Part shown: piece by piece, positions 14,389-15,045 of the stretch
Position numbering within the stretch: position 1 is the stretch's first letter
Layout: each line of letters starts with the position of its first letter
NCBI GenBank assembly: GCA_003646995.1
Contig: QMLZ01000050.1
Span: 1 to 15,045 of the forward strand
Reading direction: 5' to 3'
Origin: Deltaproteobacteria bacterium
GTDB lineage: Bacteria > Desulfobacterota > DSM-4660 > Desulfatiglandales > Desulfatiglandaceae
DNA: 15,045 bases
The notes under the pieces: generated by a model
Seen by the model: the letters and a program-made list of their open reading frames with translations, nothing else
Database searches by the model: none
Told to the model about the DNA's origin: nothing
Made by a program: the position numbers and the translations under genes

Positions 14389-15045
14389 ATGATGTCTAAG
14401 GGAGCCAAGCTCGCCAGTCCCATACTAGTGCTGTGGTTCGTTATGGCATTTCTACTGCCGCTACCCCGTACCGTGGCCGGGGCGCCACATGATGCCAATA
14501 TTCCCAGTCTCACCAAAGATGCCAAGCGTTACAAGTTGGAAAATGGGCTTACAGTTATACTTAGAAAATTTCACTCCTCAAAAGTGTGCGCCGTGCAGAT
14601 CTGGGTAAGGACTGGTAGTGCGAACGAGACAGAGGAAGAGGCTGGCATAACCCACCTTATCGAACATATGATCTTCAAAGGCACTCAAAAACGCAAAACC
14701 GGACAGATTGCCCGCGAAATAGAGGCAGCCGGAGGGCAGATAAATGCATACACCAGTTATGACCGGACGGTATACTATGTGGAAATTTCGAACGAGCATC
14801 TTGAGACGGCTATTGACGTATTACTAGATGCTGTCCAGCATTCCGCCTTTGATTCAGTCGAACTGGCAAGGGAAAAGGAGGTGGTGCTGGAAGAATATCG
14901 TCGTGGCCTGGACTCTCCAACCAGGCAGCTAGCCAAAGCGGTTATGAAGCTCTGCTATAAAAAGCATCCTTACGGGCGACCCATAATTGGATATGAAAAC
15001 ACAATCCGCTCAATTAAGCGCAGTGATATCCTCTCTTACATTGAC
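14389..15045 (+). CDS. exported M16 family zinc peptidase (pitrilysin/processing-peptidase type), 5' part
   Basis: The reading frame is open to the window edge (219 codons). The protein begins with a signal peptide: Lys at 4 and 7, hydrophobic core about residues 8-26, likely cleavage near 'TVAGA' (residues 28-32). The N-terminal M16 domain follows: 'YKLENGLTVILRK', 'VQIWVRTGSANETEEEAGITH' region and the inverted zinc motif H89-L-I-E92-H93 with catalytic Glu92. The third ligand is one of E168/E169 in 'KEVVLEEYRRG'. 'GGQINAYTSYDRTVYYVEI' is also characteristic. The protein probably sits in the periplasm and degrades or processes peptides. These proteins are often encoded with a second, inactive M16 gene, which would be beyond the window. 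GGAGGG (14376-14381) lies 7 bases before the first ATG. It is divergent from nrdJ. Confidence 0.93.
   Translation, partial: MMSKGAKLASPILVLWFVMAFLLPLPRTVAGAPHDANIPSLTKDAKRYKLENGLTVILRKFHSSKVCAVQIWVRTGSANETEEEAGITHLIEHMIFKGTQKRKTGQIAREIEAAGGQINAYTSYDRTVYYVEISNEHLETAIDVLLDAVQHSAFDSVELAREKEVVLEEYRRGLDSPTRQLAKAVMKLCYKKHPYGRPIIGYENTIRSIKRSDILSYID

Noticed and set aside
14304..14525. Antisense ORF opposite the start of the M16 peptidase
   Set aside because: The plus strand has a signal peptide, HLIEH motif and ribosome binding site. The antisense frame has none of these.

Overview
The window looks like chromosomal DNA from an anaerobic bacterium of moderate GC content, most like a Desulfobacterota/deltaproteobacterium-type anaerobe. 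This is an inference from gene content: a B12-dependent (class II) ribonucleotide reductase, a rubrerythrin-type diiron protein, a DRG-like TGS GTPase and a LivJ-type binding protein. Shine-Dalgarno sites are strong and genes are tightly packed. I see no phage, transposon, CRISPR, tRNA or rRNA.

Left part (1-5417). The window opens inside the 3' end of a class I SAM methyltransferase gene that appears to carry a one-base frameshift. A secreted branched-chain-amino-acid-type solute-binding protein follows, closed by a perfect 17-bp hairpin. Next comes a two-gene unit: a phosphoribosylanthranilate-isomerase-like protein that has lost the catalytic cysteine position, then an unrecognised protein with two zinc ribbons and repeated YxPxW motifs. 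A convergent rubrerythrin-like gene is followed, divergently, by a DUF488 gene (also frameshifted by one missing base) whose stop codon overlaps the ribosome binding site of a PaaI-type hotdog thioesterase.

Middle (5418-11249). After about 345 bases without a gene lies a large, atypical nucleotide-sugar dehydrogenase on the plus strand. It converges on a minus-strand operon of two overlapping GT-B glycosyltransferases, a 59-residue charged protein and a TGS-domain GTPase. The dehydrogenase and the two glycosyltransferases suggest synthesis of a surface glycan or glycosylated solute, but no acceptor or flippase is visible.

Right part (11455-15045). Class II ribonucleotide reductase nrdJ (minus strand) is preceded by a 429-base region. 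It holds a good sigma-70 promoter with an NrdR-box-like palindrome exactly in its spacer, a second NrdR-like box upstream, and a predicted leader of about 315 bases. The first bases of that leader can pair with two neighbouring, mutually exclusive downstream sites. Divergently, an exported M16 zinc peptidase gene begins and runs off the window. The most interesting signals are this NrdR/leader architecture, the Cys-less TrpF-like protein with its zinc-ribbon partner, and the atypical nucleotide-sugar dehydrogenase.
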